Below, in pieces: positions 1-11,247 of a DNA stretch of 64,000 nucleotides. The position numbers and the translations under genes are program-made. The notes under the pieces are model-generated. The model did not search any database, was not told the origin of the DNA, and was given only the letters and a program-made list of their open reading frames with translations. This DNA is from Lycorma delicatula. Taxonomy: Eukaryota; Arthropoda; Insecta; Hemiptera; Fulgoridae. The first letter of the stretch is position 1. Every line of letters begins with the position of its first letter. The stretch is taken from NCBI RefSeq assembly GCF_047948215.1, contig NC_134457.1, forward strand, positions 88,050,898 to 88,114,897, written 5' to 3'.

Positions 1-178
1 GCTGAGATGAGTACTATGACGAAGATATCAGTACGCAAAAGTAATGAATGAAAATTCCATTTTGATAGGTATAACTACTATCTGATTGCATACTATTGTA
101 ATTTTTTTGGTAAATCAAGATATGTGTACATGCCATTTAATAACAGAACAAAATTTAATTATTGGTTAGCTTACTTAC

Positions 179-249
179 CTTTAGCACTAAGACCACTTAC
201 ATTGTATTGTCCAGGACCTGGTCCAACACTATCCATTTTTCCTCCATGT
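179..249 (-). CDS. ODF3-like coding exon 3
   Basis: 71 bp between a TTATTAAG acceptor and a GTAAGTAAG donor. It continues the frame and encodes HGGKMDSVGPGPGQYNV followed by SGLSAKG, an STPGPxxY-type repeat. The next exon would lie before base 1. Confidence 0.88.
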
Positions 250-3200
250 CTTAATAACAAAATTATAAATAAAAATATATTAAAAAAAGTTTAATAAAGG
301 TAATATATTTATTTGAACATCAAAAAATCAAAACAAAACTGTTCAGTCAGAAATATATATACATATATATCTTATTAATTTTTGGAGATGATATAGATAG
401 TATGATATGATATACTGTCTGATATGATATCAGACAGTATTTGGAAATGGGTTTATAAATAGTGCAGTAGATAGCAGCACTTGTCTCATGTAAATTACAG
501 GTAATATCCAATTTTTATTATTTTATTTTTAAATTTTTATAATGCAATAACAGAATTATTTCAATCATGACTGAGGATGCGGGATCCTGCGAAACTTATT
601 TCATGAAAGATTAAGGCAAAATATGTCTTATCTTAATATTCTGTATAAAGTGGTTTATTAATAGAATTTAAGTATGATTTAATATACAGAGGAATAATAT
701 CAATCTTAAAACAATTAATTTCATACAAATATTAAAAATGCCATTTCATTTATATGGCATATAAGGCTATCACAGCCAAATATAAGACCAGATTTTTTTT
801 TAATATAAAAAAAGATTGAAAATTCACATCGTCTATTTCCTTCTATTGAAAACAGCTTAATTATTTATTATAAAAGGTAAATAGTAAACATTTTTATTAA
901 TGTAAACATTAATTATACACAGAAGAAACAGAATTAGAAAAAAAAAATTACAGCAGACCAAATTGAATTTAGATGATACATTATTAAAAACTTCAATAAC
1001 TCCATTTGAAAATAAAGAAGCATTATAAACCTAAATTTATATTACTACATAATCAATAAATAAATTAACAAAATAATTTAAAATTATTTATTTATTTACT
1101 TTTACAACAGCAGCAGGTTGAAGCCCTATAACAGCTGCTGACTGATAATTAATTTTTGTAGCATGGGAAACATGCCTTGCCTGACTGAGATTCAAACCTG
1201 AAAACTCCCAATTGAAAGGCAGAAACACTACCAAGATTGGCAAAGTAGTAGGTATAGTAATAATAATAAAAAACATAACTATATTGCTGTAATGCATTAT
1301 TACTATTTTAATAATAAATAATTATTGTAATCAAATATATATTTGTAAAAATAATACATTTCTTAAACAAGATTTTTAGAACATTTAGAAGGAAACAAAA
1401 ATAAAAAGAATGAATTTTTCAAATTTTGTTGATCACTTCATCACACACGAACAGATAATAGATAAATAAAGAATAATTTACAAAAGTTAAATTATTTAAT
1501 ATTTAGAAAAATATTACATTTAAATTTAAACACACACTTTTACAGAATGAACAAGATGAATTAACACTGACAATTCTGTTTTCATGGTTAGTTATAGTAT
1601 AACCAATACTTAATTCATTTTTATTCTATGAATAATAATTACCAGTTTTTACATGACAACGGTAATACAATACCTGCAATAGTATTTTATAAATGATGAT
1701 GATGATGATGAATCTGTAAATACGAAAAGCTTATTATACTGAGTGGGCCAGAAATTACTACCATTATAAAATTAAGATAAATTTGTGTGATCTTTCCACT
1801 GATTTTAAATTACCACTTTTTGTTTTTATCAAATAGTTATTGATACAAACACCAGAGTGCACTGCTATTCAATCAAACATCTGTTGAATGCAGCTGGTAT
1901 GACCAATGGACATTGTTGATTCTAACTTGCTGTGAAGATGTTTATTAATGAAGAAAGAGTTTTTGTTTTAAAAACCTAGTACAAAGGTGATTATAATTGA
2001 TTATAATTCAATAATAAATGTGTGGAACACTGATTTTCAACACTGTTCCATCAACACAGAAGGCTGTCTACAATTTACGAAAACGTTTTTGAGAGAAATA
2101 CATCGGCAGTGTACTGCCACAGATCAAGTAGGCCATTTAAGTAATCAAACAAAACTTGAAGTTTTAGGCGATTGTCCAGAGCCCTAAAAAGTCTACCTGT
2201 AGGCTATTTCTCGAATAGAATATTTCTAGAACTTCTGTTTGGAGAATTCACATACGGATCTTATCTCATACATGGAAAATAAAAAAGCAAAAGCAGATTG
2301 TTTTCCTATTGGAAAACAATCCTGATTGTAGGCTTCAATTTTGTGAGACAATGTTAAATGAAGTAAGAAAAGGTGACAATGAGTTGTTTTTTAGTGATGA
2401 CTGTATCTATAGTGATAACACTGATAACAATTGTACCTATTTGTATTCAGAGAACCAGAGAATTGTTTTTGAGAGAGAGCTAAATCAACCTGGTGTTACT
2501 TTATTCGGTGGTATCTCATGTCATGGAGTAATTGGGTCTTGGTTTTTTTATAAAGTAACTGGAAATGTTGGCAACCATGCCATTCTGGGTCTACAAATGA
2601 ACTACGACAACTTCAACTTACTGTACTTCGATATGATGGAGTCCCACCCCGTTACTCAACAGCTATGTGAAACTACGTTGATGAGTTATTTGGTGGAAAA
2701 GTTATTGGACGGTGAAGGGCAATAGAAATGCCATCCAGATCTCCAGACCTTACATCTCTGGATTTTTTTCTTTTGAGTAATTGTTAAAGAAAAAGTCTAT
2801 GCTACAAAACCACAAACAATTACAGACTTTTTGAAAGACAATATTCAAAATGCTTTTGATGAAATAAATTCCAATACATGAATGTGCAAACAAATATCGT
2901 CTGCAGAAATGTATCAACAAAGATGGAAAACAATTAGAGAAACAATGTAATAATCATGTTGCTTCAACAAATTGTTAGCTATGAATTCAATCCGATTTTG
3001 TTTTGTATTCAAATAATGACCTTTATAAGGGGTAGTGGAATTAGTCCATCCATTATAAATTGGTAAATTGAAATCAAGTTCGCTACCTTGCAGTATTTAT
3101 TAATTATTATATAATTATTAACATTACAGAGCAAATGATCTAAAACTAAAACTTTATTATTTAATTTAATAGCACTGTCTGCTATTGATTTTCAAGACAG

Positions 3201-4183
3201 TGGTATTAAGTACTAATTTTAAAATCTGTTGTGAGGTAATAATTTTGAAATAAAAGATAAAATAAAAATTATATAGGTATATGACAAAATTGAAGAAGTG
3301 TTATTTAGAATTTAGTCGGTTATTTAGAATTTAATAATGCATACCTGCTGCCGAAGCTGAAAGCAGGAGCCCGCCCTCTTTTAGAATCGTTCGTAATTGT
3401 ACCTGCAAAAAAGTAATATTAATAATTACATTAAAATTTAAAATTTACAGAAAAAAGTAAATTACAATTCCATCTGGTTCAGAAAGTGGCTAATGCTTAT
3501 TTAACAGGTTATAATTCAGATTAGTATACATTTTTATCTAAGAAATACATACATCATTAGTAAGAATTAATATTATTAAATATGTAGAAATTTTCAATTT
3601 ACTTAAAAAAATTCCTGTCAAAGATACAGAGGTTGCCTAAAAAATAAACGGTGAAATAACAATGAAAAGAAAAAGTCACATTAGTGAGTGAACAAGTGTT
3701 TCTGTAAGGATCATGTTAGAATTGATGAAATAAGTTTCGACTACCTAACAAAAGGATTACAATTCGGGGTCATACGTCTAAATCGGTTCAGCCGCTGAAC
3801 TGCTACGATGGAACAAACATACATTCACCCTAAATATATTACACTCCTTTTTGGGCAGTCGTATAATTAGTGATGAGTAACAAATAATATTTCTTTGATG
3901 TTTAAAAACAGTGAACTCACATGACTTTTGACATCACGTAGGTACAGTCAGGAGAAAAATGATTTTTTATTTTGTTAGTGAGCTTGATATACATTACCTT
4001 TCTTAAACTCAAAGAGAATTACCTATATAAATTAGTTTAAAAAATAAATAAAATAAAAATTACTTATACATACCAAGTAATGTAGGCAATGTTACACAAG
4101 CTGGGCCAGGGCTTGAGTATTCTGCAGCAATTGGTCCTCGTCGTTTCGTTGGAGTCCATGGTCTCTGCTGGAAACCACCCATC
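179..4183 (-). CDS. ODF3/CIMAP-like SHIPPO-repeat protein, 5' part (3 coding exons, partial)
   Basis: Three exons at 4183-4074, 3402-3345 and 249-179 read on the minus strand join in frame (phases 0/1/2) across GT-AG introns. The first 20 residues include RPWTPTKRRGPIAAEYSSPG, the hallmark start of outer dense fibre 3 / CIMAP1 (SHIPPO1) proteins. The next exon gives RAPAFSFGSR and the third gives GPGPGQYNVSGL, a typical SHIPPO PGPxxY repeat. Family knowledge: these proteins lie inside or beside axonemal microtubules of sperm tails and cilia. The start ATG (4182-4180) comes one base after a 3' splice site (TATGCAG), so at least one 5'UTR exon lies upstream. About 80 residues are visible; family members usually have about 250, so the rest lies beyond base 1. 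Introns are 671 bp and 3095 bp, the latter loaded with transposon relics. Confidence 0.9.
412..440. repeat. Perfect 12-bp inverted repeat
   Basis: ATACTGTCTGAT (412-423), a 5-nt loop, then ATCAGACAGTAT (429-440). It sits exactly at the left edge of the short hammerhead-core element, whose similarity to the copy near 56.7 kb begins at AGACAGT. Confidence 0.7.
432..685 (+). mobile_element. Short dispersed element with hammerhead-like core, copy 1
   Basis: About 250 bp that aligns by eye with 56690-56925. Shared landmarks are AGACAGT at the start, a GATAGCAGCACT block, TTATTTCAATCATG, CTGAGGATGC, TTCATGAAA and GTGGTTTAT near the end. The element has no ORF. It lies in the third visible intron of the ODF3-like gene. 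I infer a solo terminal repeat of a Penelope-like element, or a small non-autonomous relative mobilised by one (retrozyme-like). Confidence 0.6.
565..606 (+). ncRNA. Candidate hammerhead ribozyme core
   Basis: In order: TCATGA (565-570), CTGAGGA (571-577, fits CUGANGA), a short hairpin with arms GCGG and CTGC (579-590, loop GATC), GAAA (591-594), CTTATT, then TCATGA (601-606). The last pairs perfectly with the first as stem I. This is the strand order of a type I hammerhead with a minimal stem III, as known from Penelope-like elements. Stem III is not clearly formed and the cleavage triplet (ATT) is non-optimal, so activity is uncertain. Confidence 0.5.
1939..2960 (+). pseudogene. Tc1/IS630-like transposase relic
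   Basis: A frameshifted transposase. An ATG at 1939 opens the family-like start MFINEERVFVLKT, then a stop. Two longer open segments follow (1987-2187 and 2309-2725). They carry the family order: CETMLNE, FFSDDCIYS at the first catalytic Asp, VTLFGGISCHGVIGSWFF, then in a shifted frame YDGVPPRYSTA at the second Asp, and RSPDLTSLDFFL around the third catalytic position. Several stops and at least two frameshifts make it non-functional. I could not fix terminal inverted repeats. It sits in an intron of the ODF3-like gene. Confidence 0.72.
3345..3402 (-). CDS. ODF3-like coding exon 2
   Basis: 58 bp between a TTTTGCAG acceptor and a GTATGC donor. It enters in phase 1 and exits in phase 2. It encodes TITNDSKRGRAPAFSFGSR; the PAFSFG core is a SHIPPO-family motif. 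Confidence 0.88.
3725..3865 (+). mobile_element. Possible LINE 3'-end fragment (RTE-like)
   Basis: The stretch AAATCGGTTCAGCCG followed by a run containing GAACAAACATACATTC resembles the 3' tails of RTE-type LINEs and their SINEs in arthropods. There is no coding sequence. Recognition is by motif only. Confidence 0.35.
4074..4183 (-). CDS. ODF3-like coding exon 1
   Basis: The 3' splice site is at 4184 and the 5' splice site (GTATGT) begins at 4073. The ATG is at 4182-4180, and the exon encodes 36 codons plus one base. It carries the conserved KRRGPIAAEYSSPGP stretch. Confidence 0.9.
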
Positions 4184-5582
4184 CTGCATAGTAAAAAGAA
4201 ATTATTATTAGAACAATTTTTATTATAATGTTAATAGAACCTAATGATATTATCAAAATAATATAGCTCTAATCTACAATAATAGATGGAGTAATGTAAG
4301 TGAAGTTTATTTAATATTTAATAAACTGAACGCAGAAGATAAAAAGAGTGAGTGTATTAAATTATCATATTTTTACTTCAGATATTGTAAATGAATACAA
4401 CAATAAAAACTGTTTAATTTGTCATCGTTTAATCCATCACATATCTAACTAAATGTGTGTATCTTTTTTAACCAAACTCATACAACAATGTAAAGAATCA
4501 CAATTTTTATTCTTTATCTTTAATTTTTTTTTTTAATAACAAACATTGCAATATAATGTTAATTAATATTATTTGCAGTTTAATGCTGCATTTTTGAAAT
4601 TAGTTTGGGCAAATCCTTTATTGAACATAGCATTTATTAAATTTATATTCTTTTTTAAAAGGGAGGGGAGGTATATTTATTAAAAATACTTCACCTTTTC
4701 ATTTACATTGAAATAAAATATGTAAGAATAAACGTGCAACTAATAAAAAAAAAATCAGACGATAAATAAAATGCACGAGAGAAGATGCTGTATGCATGTT
4801 GGATGTAAAATTTTAAAAACTAAAATCATATTGCTTGTATTCTTTCTAAACTTTGAAATTCTTATGTATATTATGTATATTCTTATGTATATTCTTAAAT
4901 GTATATTATGCATTTAACAAAGTCAGTATCTTTTGACCCTAATCTTTTGTCTTTTACCCCATATTTCTGAAAAATGAGAAAAATATAGTTCTGGGATGTT
5001 TTTTTTTCTTTCAACTTTTCAGATCAGATTTCATATAAAATCACTAAATTTGCCCTTTAATTTGAATCCCAAATGACTTAATTTTACTAAAGGTGCAGAA
5101 ATCGGGTAAAGTTTTTCACCAGCCGACACTCATACTGAGTAATTTATTTAGTTAGTGTTCATGACCAGTTTTAGGGTTTTCTTTTGGGATATTTATGTGT
5201 TGTGTATTTGTTTAATTTATTATACTGCTTAATCGGGCTTTTAGCAGTTTCTAAATGATAATTTTTGATCTTCAGGGAACCTTTACTTTTTTACTGTTAA
5301 GTATTGAGTATTTAATTTTGTATTTACAAGAGAGAGAGTATTTTCTCTCTCTTCTCTTAAAGTTGTTGGGTTTGCCAACTTCTTGACTAAGACATTTTTT
5401 TTAGTGTTATTTAACAAAATATGCTTTTGATTTATTATCACTCACCCATTCCCCTACTGATTCTATTGAAACTTTACAGACCTTTTAACAAAGGTTCTAA
5501 AAAATGTTTTGTGAAAATTTCAACATTCTAGGATTTAAAGAAACAAAATGGTGGCTTTCAAATAAAAACATCAATTTAGATA

Positions 5583-6800
5583 AACCACATTTTTTATTCA
5601 TTACAAAATGCTGATAAAAATCATTAAAACCAGATGATGTATTGTTAAACAGCTGATCATTTTGAAAAAAAAAAATAGTCATTACTTTGCTTCACTTTGT
5701 ATACATTTAATTGTTAAAATGGGTTTTAAAAATGAACAAACAATTAAATGTTGTGCGTGGGCAATTGCGTTTGAGAATCTAATGGAGTCCGTACTACATA
5801 TTTCAGAGCTGAATTTTCTGATGTTGATCCACCAATCAGAATTTCAATTCCTAAGTGGAAGTTTCTGTTGTTGGAAACTGGCTGTATAATTAAAAAATAC
5901 AGCCGATCTACTGATGAAGTAAAAGTGGAAATTGTATGTGTTTCATTACTGCTATCGCCAGATAAACCTAATCCAGTGAGGAAAGTTTCTTTTGATACTG
6001 GTGGTCAAAATCGACTGTCCAAAGAATAGCAAGAAAGAACAAAATAAAATTTTTTAAAAGCCATCTGGTTCAAAATCTTTTGGAAGATGATACAGATAGG
6101 ATTGTTTAGTTTTGTTCACGTATTACTGAGCATCATGAAGTTGATCCAGACTGAATCTACTTTCTACTTTAATGGTATATCTGTAATTACTATAACACCA
6201 AAAACCCTCATATTTTTGAGCAGAAGCAGCTTAAAAAGACATTACTGTCTGGGAGCTGTTAACTGTTGCTGGTTATTATTCTACAACATATCGGACAACA
6301 CAATGCCTACAAATACCTAGAAGTGTTAAATCACAACATATAATGCCTCATTTTACTGATCCAGAAATGAGATAGGCTATTTTTCAGCAAAATGGAGCCA
6401 CACCTCATGTTGCAAACTCGGTTAAACTGCTACTAAATACTCACCTTCAGGGTCTTTGGATTGATTGTGAAAGTGAATTTTTGGACTGGCCACTGAGGTT
6501 GCCCGACCATACTGTCTGTGACTTTTTTGTGTGGTGTTATTTAAAGGAATGTGAGTAGTCCCATAGCCTTAACACTAATGAAGATTTGAAGAGGGTCATG
6601 AAGAAGAAATTATATGAACAAGACGTTTCTGTACAACTGCAAACACAGGATTTATTAAATGATGTTACCAGTGTATTTCAGTTTGAGTAAAGTATTTATT
6701 CATATAAATATTTCTCAGAATTTTAGGAGTTTTCATTTTGTAATTCATCTGTTTTTAATCATTTTTACCAGCTGTTTTGTAATGAATAAAAAATGTGGTT
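5583..6800 (+). mobile_element. Tc1-like DNA transposon with intact terminal inverted repeats
   Basis: Terminal inverted repeats of about 57 bp lie at 5583-5638 and 6743-6800. The outer bases AACCACATTTTTTATTCATT are matched in reverse complement on the right. Both ends abut TA (5581-5582 and 6801-6802), the target duplication of Tc1/mariner elements. Total length is about 1.2 kb. The plus strand encodes a broken transposase: ESTFYFNG near the first catalytic residue, FQQNGATPHVANSVKLLL with Asp replaced by Asn at the second, and a shifted LPDHTVCDFFVWCYLKE at the third. Multiple stops mean it is dead, but the ends look usable in trans. Confidence 0.8.
5700..6690 (+). pseudogene. Decayed transposase inside the Tc1-like element
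   Basis: Reading starts near 5719 (MGFKNEQTIKCCAWAIAF) and runs through several frames to about 6688. The C-terminal part from PHFTDPEMR to LNDVTSVFQFE is the most readable. The second catalytic Asp is Asn in this copy, and stops interrupt the DNA-binding half. Confidence 0.7.
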
Positions 6801-6809
6801 TATTAATAA

Positions 6810-7580
6810 TTTATTAAAATATTAATGTGTCGATAAACATCACTGTTTTCATTAATTTTGTGATGTAACAGTAAAACCAATTTATGGCAGTATAACACTA
6901 TATGACAGATGTTATGTGTAAATAAATACAAAAGTAAGGGGAAATTAGAATTTATTTGTGTACATTATAAACATAGAGGTTTTGGGAAGAAAGAAGCTGT
7001 GTATAAAGGAGTGCAAACTGGAATAAACAACGTATTGTGTAGACAGAAATATAGTTTTTGCAAGGGAAAATTCAATACAGTAGTGGTCTTAAAAAGAAAT
7101 GAATATCTTGTTTGCATAATAGGATGATTTGGGTTTAGTCACTTTTTTCAAGAAGCTGTTTCAAAAGAGAGAGTAGCCATTATGATTGTCAACGATTGCA
7201 TATAAAGAATATGTCATATACAGTGATACATTGAATGATAAATTACTCAGAATAACAGAAATTTAATGGTTAGGTATGGTTGGGGCTTCAGGACTATTGA
7301 GGTTATTGGATGTATTGCGAGAAATTAAAAAATCATCATCTTTCTGGTAGTACAACTTTTATAAATGATAACTTTAAATGTGAAATTATTTTCAATTGTG
7401 TATACTTCTTTACTGGATGATCTTGTGATTGATTTTGAACTTTTAGTTATTCATTTGAGGATTTATCTCATTCTCCAGAATGTTGAAATCACTTTCAAAC
7501 AGTTTATTGGCATGGTTGTATTAATTTATAAAAGGTAAGTTAGAAGGTAGATGTGAATGGATTTGGTATTTGACTACATT
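6810..7580. other. Intergenic sequence, nothing recognised
   Basis: AT-rich sequence between the Tc1-like element and the LINE. A 72-codon plus-strand ORF at 6909-7127 has no recognisable motif and probably arose by chance. Confidence 0.4.
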
Positions 7581-7889
7581 TTTTTCTTCAACGGTGGTAA
7601 TGCACTTTCAGGCGCAGGAAACTGAGTATCCCTGGCTTCATTGCTTCTACGTGACCCCATACACTCGGGAGTTCCCCTAGTCACTTAACCAGAGGCCTGT
7701 CCAACCGCACACCCTCCTACACTTTGTGAGAATACGTGACTCCTCCTACAATTTGAGATCATCCATGATCATCTTTGTATAGGCTGCAGGTGCCTTCCAA
7801 TGTTCCTCATTTCCTAACATTATGCTCTGCAGATCTTCAGGTAGGAACATGTCTCTATCAAGTATATATCGTAGCTCTTCTCTTGCTGT

Positions 7890-8165
7890 TTCATATCTCT
7901 AGCAGAGGAAAAATATATGATAAGGAGTCTCCTCGTCATCTCGGACCAAACAAGTTATCTGTGCAGTACAGGTGACATCTGAAGAGGTAGGCTCTGAACC
8001 CCCATGGCTTGTCAGAAACTGCATGAGGCAGTAATCCAATGAGTCATGGGACCTCTCGTGCCAGCACCTGACTTCCTTTATCAACCTATGTTTACCTATA
8101 TTTACTCTATCTTCCTTTTGTACTGTCGCCCCAGTGTTCCTGCCATTTGTTGAGTATTTCATCCA
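7890..8165 (-). pseudogene. LINE C-terminal Cys/His segment
   Basis: An open segment ending in YHIFFLC preceded by CTAQITC. Its position and pattern fit the C-terminal zinc-binding tail of R1-type LINEs (C..C...H...C). Confidence 0.6.
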
Positions 8166-8301
8166 TGAGTGTCTGAGACTGTTCTTTCTTTTCCATGGGG
8201 GACAGGAACCCTATCCCACATAGTCTCATCCTGTATCTGATGAGAAGATCTATAGGGAGGACACCCACAAGAACTTCAGCCGCGTCTTTGGATACAGTTC
8301 T

Positions 8302-8560
8302 CTATGCCATCATTACTCTGAGGCAGCACCTCATGTGAAGTGCCTCTAGCTTACCCCTGTACGTTTTGTGTCTCATGACTCTACCCCAGACCTCCATGCC
8401 ATATCGCAGTGTGGAGTACACCACGTTGACCAAAAGTCTCCTTCTTTGTTGTTTGGAGCCCTTGTTATTGGGTAGGAGGCCAGCCACCAACTTTATTGTC
8501 CTACCAACTCTTTCACATGTCTCGTGAACATGAGCTACAAAGCGGAGCCGGGCATCTATC
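8302..8560 (-). pseudogene. LINE RT thumb segment
   Basis: An open segment containing KQQRRRLLVNVVYSTLRYGM then EVWGRVM, the conserved region after the RT fingers and palm in R1-type elements (RRRLL...LYG..VW). Confidence 0.8.
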
Positions 8561-8699
8561 CAGATGCCCAGATATTTAACTGCCTACCTTTCACTATTCT
8601 CTGACCTTCAAGTATGATCGTCATGGTACTCCTCTTGATTCTGGTGATTGCCACACCTCGGTTTTTTCCAGTGGCATACATAGTCCGGCACAATTCATC

Positions 8700-9560
8700 C
8701 AGGTGCTGATAGTATAATAGGCACCAGAAATCCTTTCTGCAGCTTCTCTTTTATTAGCCGTTTTGACCACCAGGGCCAAGTCATCCTATCAGCTCGACTT
8801 TGGGGAGTACCGCAAGGTGAAATACCCTGTCTTACACAATATTCCATAGTCTCAAGGACAGAGGACCAACTCCTGTGGTACTCCTCATTCCATCACATGT
8901 TCTACCACCCTACCATCCAATCTGCAACTCAGCCTACACCCCTTCAAGTATATGGGAGTATTCTTCTGAGACACCCACGGACTCTGAAAAACATCTGTGC
9001 CTGGCGTATGGCGGTGTGCGAAATACTGTTAAAAGCATTCACATATCTGTGAATGTAAGGTAACATGCACACAGAGATTGCCACTGGGTCGATTCCCTTT
9101 AACTACGAAAATTCTCCCCACCGATTGACAGACAGCAGTCAGTGCATCTAGAGTGAACCTCCGCTTGTGAAAGCCATACTGTTTTTCGAAGAGACCGTCC
9201 GCCTCCTGTATTGCCTTTGCGAGCCTCTGTTGCGACATGCATTCAAGAATCTTAGCCAGTGTATTTATCATGGCCAATGGCCTGTAAGATGATTGTATTT
9301 TGGGATCTTTCCCTGGCTTAAGGGCCAAGACTAATCTCTTCGTCTTCCATATATCAGGAAATACCTTCTCTTTGAGGCAGGCATTATATACCTGTAACAT
9401 TGCCTTCGGCCTAGCCTGTGCCGCAACCTTAATCACCAGGTCTGGGAGAAGGTCCGGCCTGGGGGATTGTCGCAGGCATACTTGACGCTGCAGCAGCGAG
9501 TTCATTGCCAGAGAAGTTTATTGCCACCCTCTTCATCTTCCAGTAACGCATTCCCATACG
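8700..9560 (-). pseudogene. LINE reverse transcriptase relic
   Basis: The best-preserved block is 9029-9505: VFPDIWKTKRLVLALKPGKD, SSYRPLAMINTLAKILE, then QYGFHKRRFTLDAL, which are RT motifs 0-2A of R1-type LINEs. Further on, DDLALVVKTANKRE near 8760 is the catalytic DD region, in a shifted frame. Stops and frameshifts interrupt it. Confidence 0.85.
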
Positions 9561-10014
9561 GGAAAAGACACTCGTTGATGTTCTCAAGTTTCCTTTCACT
9601 CCGCTGTACAAGTGCTGGTAAGGTCTCCCCCATGGGTCTGCTTCTACTTCAGCTTTCAGCCACCGCCAGGAAGCTTTTTTGGCATCCTGTATGAGGAAAT
9701 TCAGTGCTCTCCTGCTTACCTTGTAGTGTTGTACTGCACTCTGTAAAGATCTGTCAGAGAGAGTTAAGTTCTCGTCGTCAGTCCTTTTAATCTAAACTCT
9801 TCGTTTTATACTAATCTCCTTAGTCCACCAGTATGTGGGTGGGTGGTGTTTCCCGCAGTATCTTTTGGCTGTTGCAGCTTTGCTGATGCCCCACAATTCA
9901 ATCGCTTCCGCAAAGGCTTTCTGGTCCGATGTCCTTACACTCCAGCCCTGCACAGTGACCCACCCGGTCGCTCCAGTCTCACCACCAGCCAATGTCTTGA
10001 CGATGGACTGATCG

Positions 10015-10330
10015 CTAGCAGTGTAGCCCTCCCTGCATACTGTCAAACAGCTCTGGGATGGCGAAGGACACATCCAGCAGATTTATGCCTTTCCCCACCG
10101 CAGTTAAAGCAGGCGGTTGCCCTGTCCTTGCTCCTGCAACTCTTTGCCGTATGGCTCGTCTCCATGCAACAGTAGCACTACTGGGGAAGATCCACGGTAT
10201 CCACCTTGCAGGAGACCAGTCCAATTTGGACCCTGCCCTTCTGCACAATTGAATTATAACATATGACGCCAGGAGCTGGCAGGTTGCAGCACTGGTCTCT
10301 CCATATCCTGGCCTTACACTGACCTTGAAG
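10015..10330 (-). pseudogene. LINE ORF1 zinc-knuckle region
   Basis: In one frame the minus strand gives CYCCMETSHTAKSCRSKDRA followed by CFNCGGERHKSAGC, two adjacent CCHC knuckles as in gag-like ORF1. Other frames of this segment are open only by chance. A second inverted copy lies at 11847-12155. Confidence 0.75.
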
Positions 10331-10334
10331 TAAG

Positions 10335-10403
10335 TCGTCTGGCAAGTACAGGACAGACGCCAGTCCAGTACAGACTGGCGTCTGTCCTGTACTTGCCAGA
10401 CGA
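10335..10403. repeat. Perfect 31-bp palindrome inside LINE ORF1
   Basis: The left arm 10335-10365 and right arm 10373-10403 are exact reverse complements, separated by 7 nt (CAGTACA). Neighbouring LINE sequence is not duplicated, so this looks like a local fold-back event. Confidence 0.95.
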
Positions 10404-10848
10404 TTTGGTGGATCTCGGCAAATTGTATGTCTTTCTCCAGATCTCTTATCTGGAGAACGACAGTTTTTGTGAGAACATTCCATCTTTTAATATCCAAGGA
10501 AATAGCTTGTTTGAAGGCTCCTGTGGACTTTTTTCTCCTTCACTTTAATTTCCATTCTGTCTCCATTTTTTCAAGTGGACAATACAACCTCAGACCTAAA
10601 TGTTTTCAGCAAGTCTGCAAATGTTGATTACTTTTTATGCCAGATCTATTTAAAAACCAGGCCACCTGTGGGTGCCTAGCACCGAGGGTTTGCAGGAGCT
10701 TGCCTTCCTTCATCTTGTGTACGTCAATGATTGCCGTATTTATTGCTCCTTCGCTTCTGTCCAGGATCCCTACATGTGTGCTCCTAAAGACCTTTTTTGG
10801 CCAGTTTTTCTTAATTAATTCTGCACAATCTGGGATGCAGGTACCCCA

Positions 10849-11247
10849 TTATCCAGGGCAGCCTGTAGCGACCAGGATTTGTGTGGCCGCCTCTGTTGTT
10901 TGTTGTTTTCCAATGCTGATAGTGACTCTGTTGACCATCTTCCTTAAGTCGTTGACTGCTGTACTAAGGTCTGCCTCCAGTTCCTTGATATTTCTTTTGA
11001 CATTCTTGTCAATAATTTTTTGTAGATCCTTCGCAAGACACTTGTATCTTCTGACAAGGTCTTCCAGCTCACAAGGTAGCTCCTCTTTTTTGGTGGAGGA
11101 TTGTCTTGCCTCTAACCATTTTGCTCCTCTCCTGTTGTCCACAGCAGATCGAGGAGGAAGGCCCTCCAACTGGACGGCAGTTAACATCGAACCAAAGGTA
11201 TATGCCGTAACCTCCATGCCCTCCTTCCACAGTGTCATCGGTTCCAC
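10849..11247 (-). pseudogene. LINE ORF1 (gag-like) N-terminal part
   Basis: A 132-codon open segment with a charged, heptad-like stretch (LEDLVRRYKCLAKDLQKIID, then KNVKRNIKELEADLSTAVND), consistent with the coiled coil of LINE ORF1 proteins. It is the 5'-most recognisable part of the R1-type element. Confidence 0.65.
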
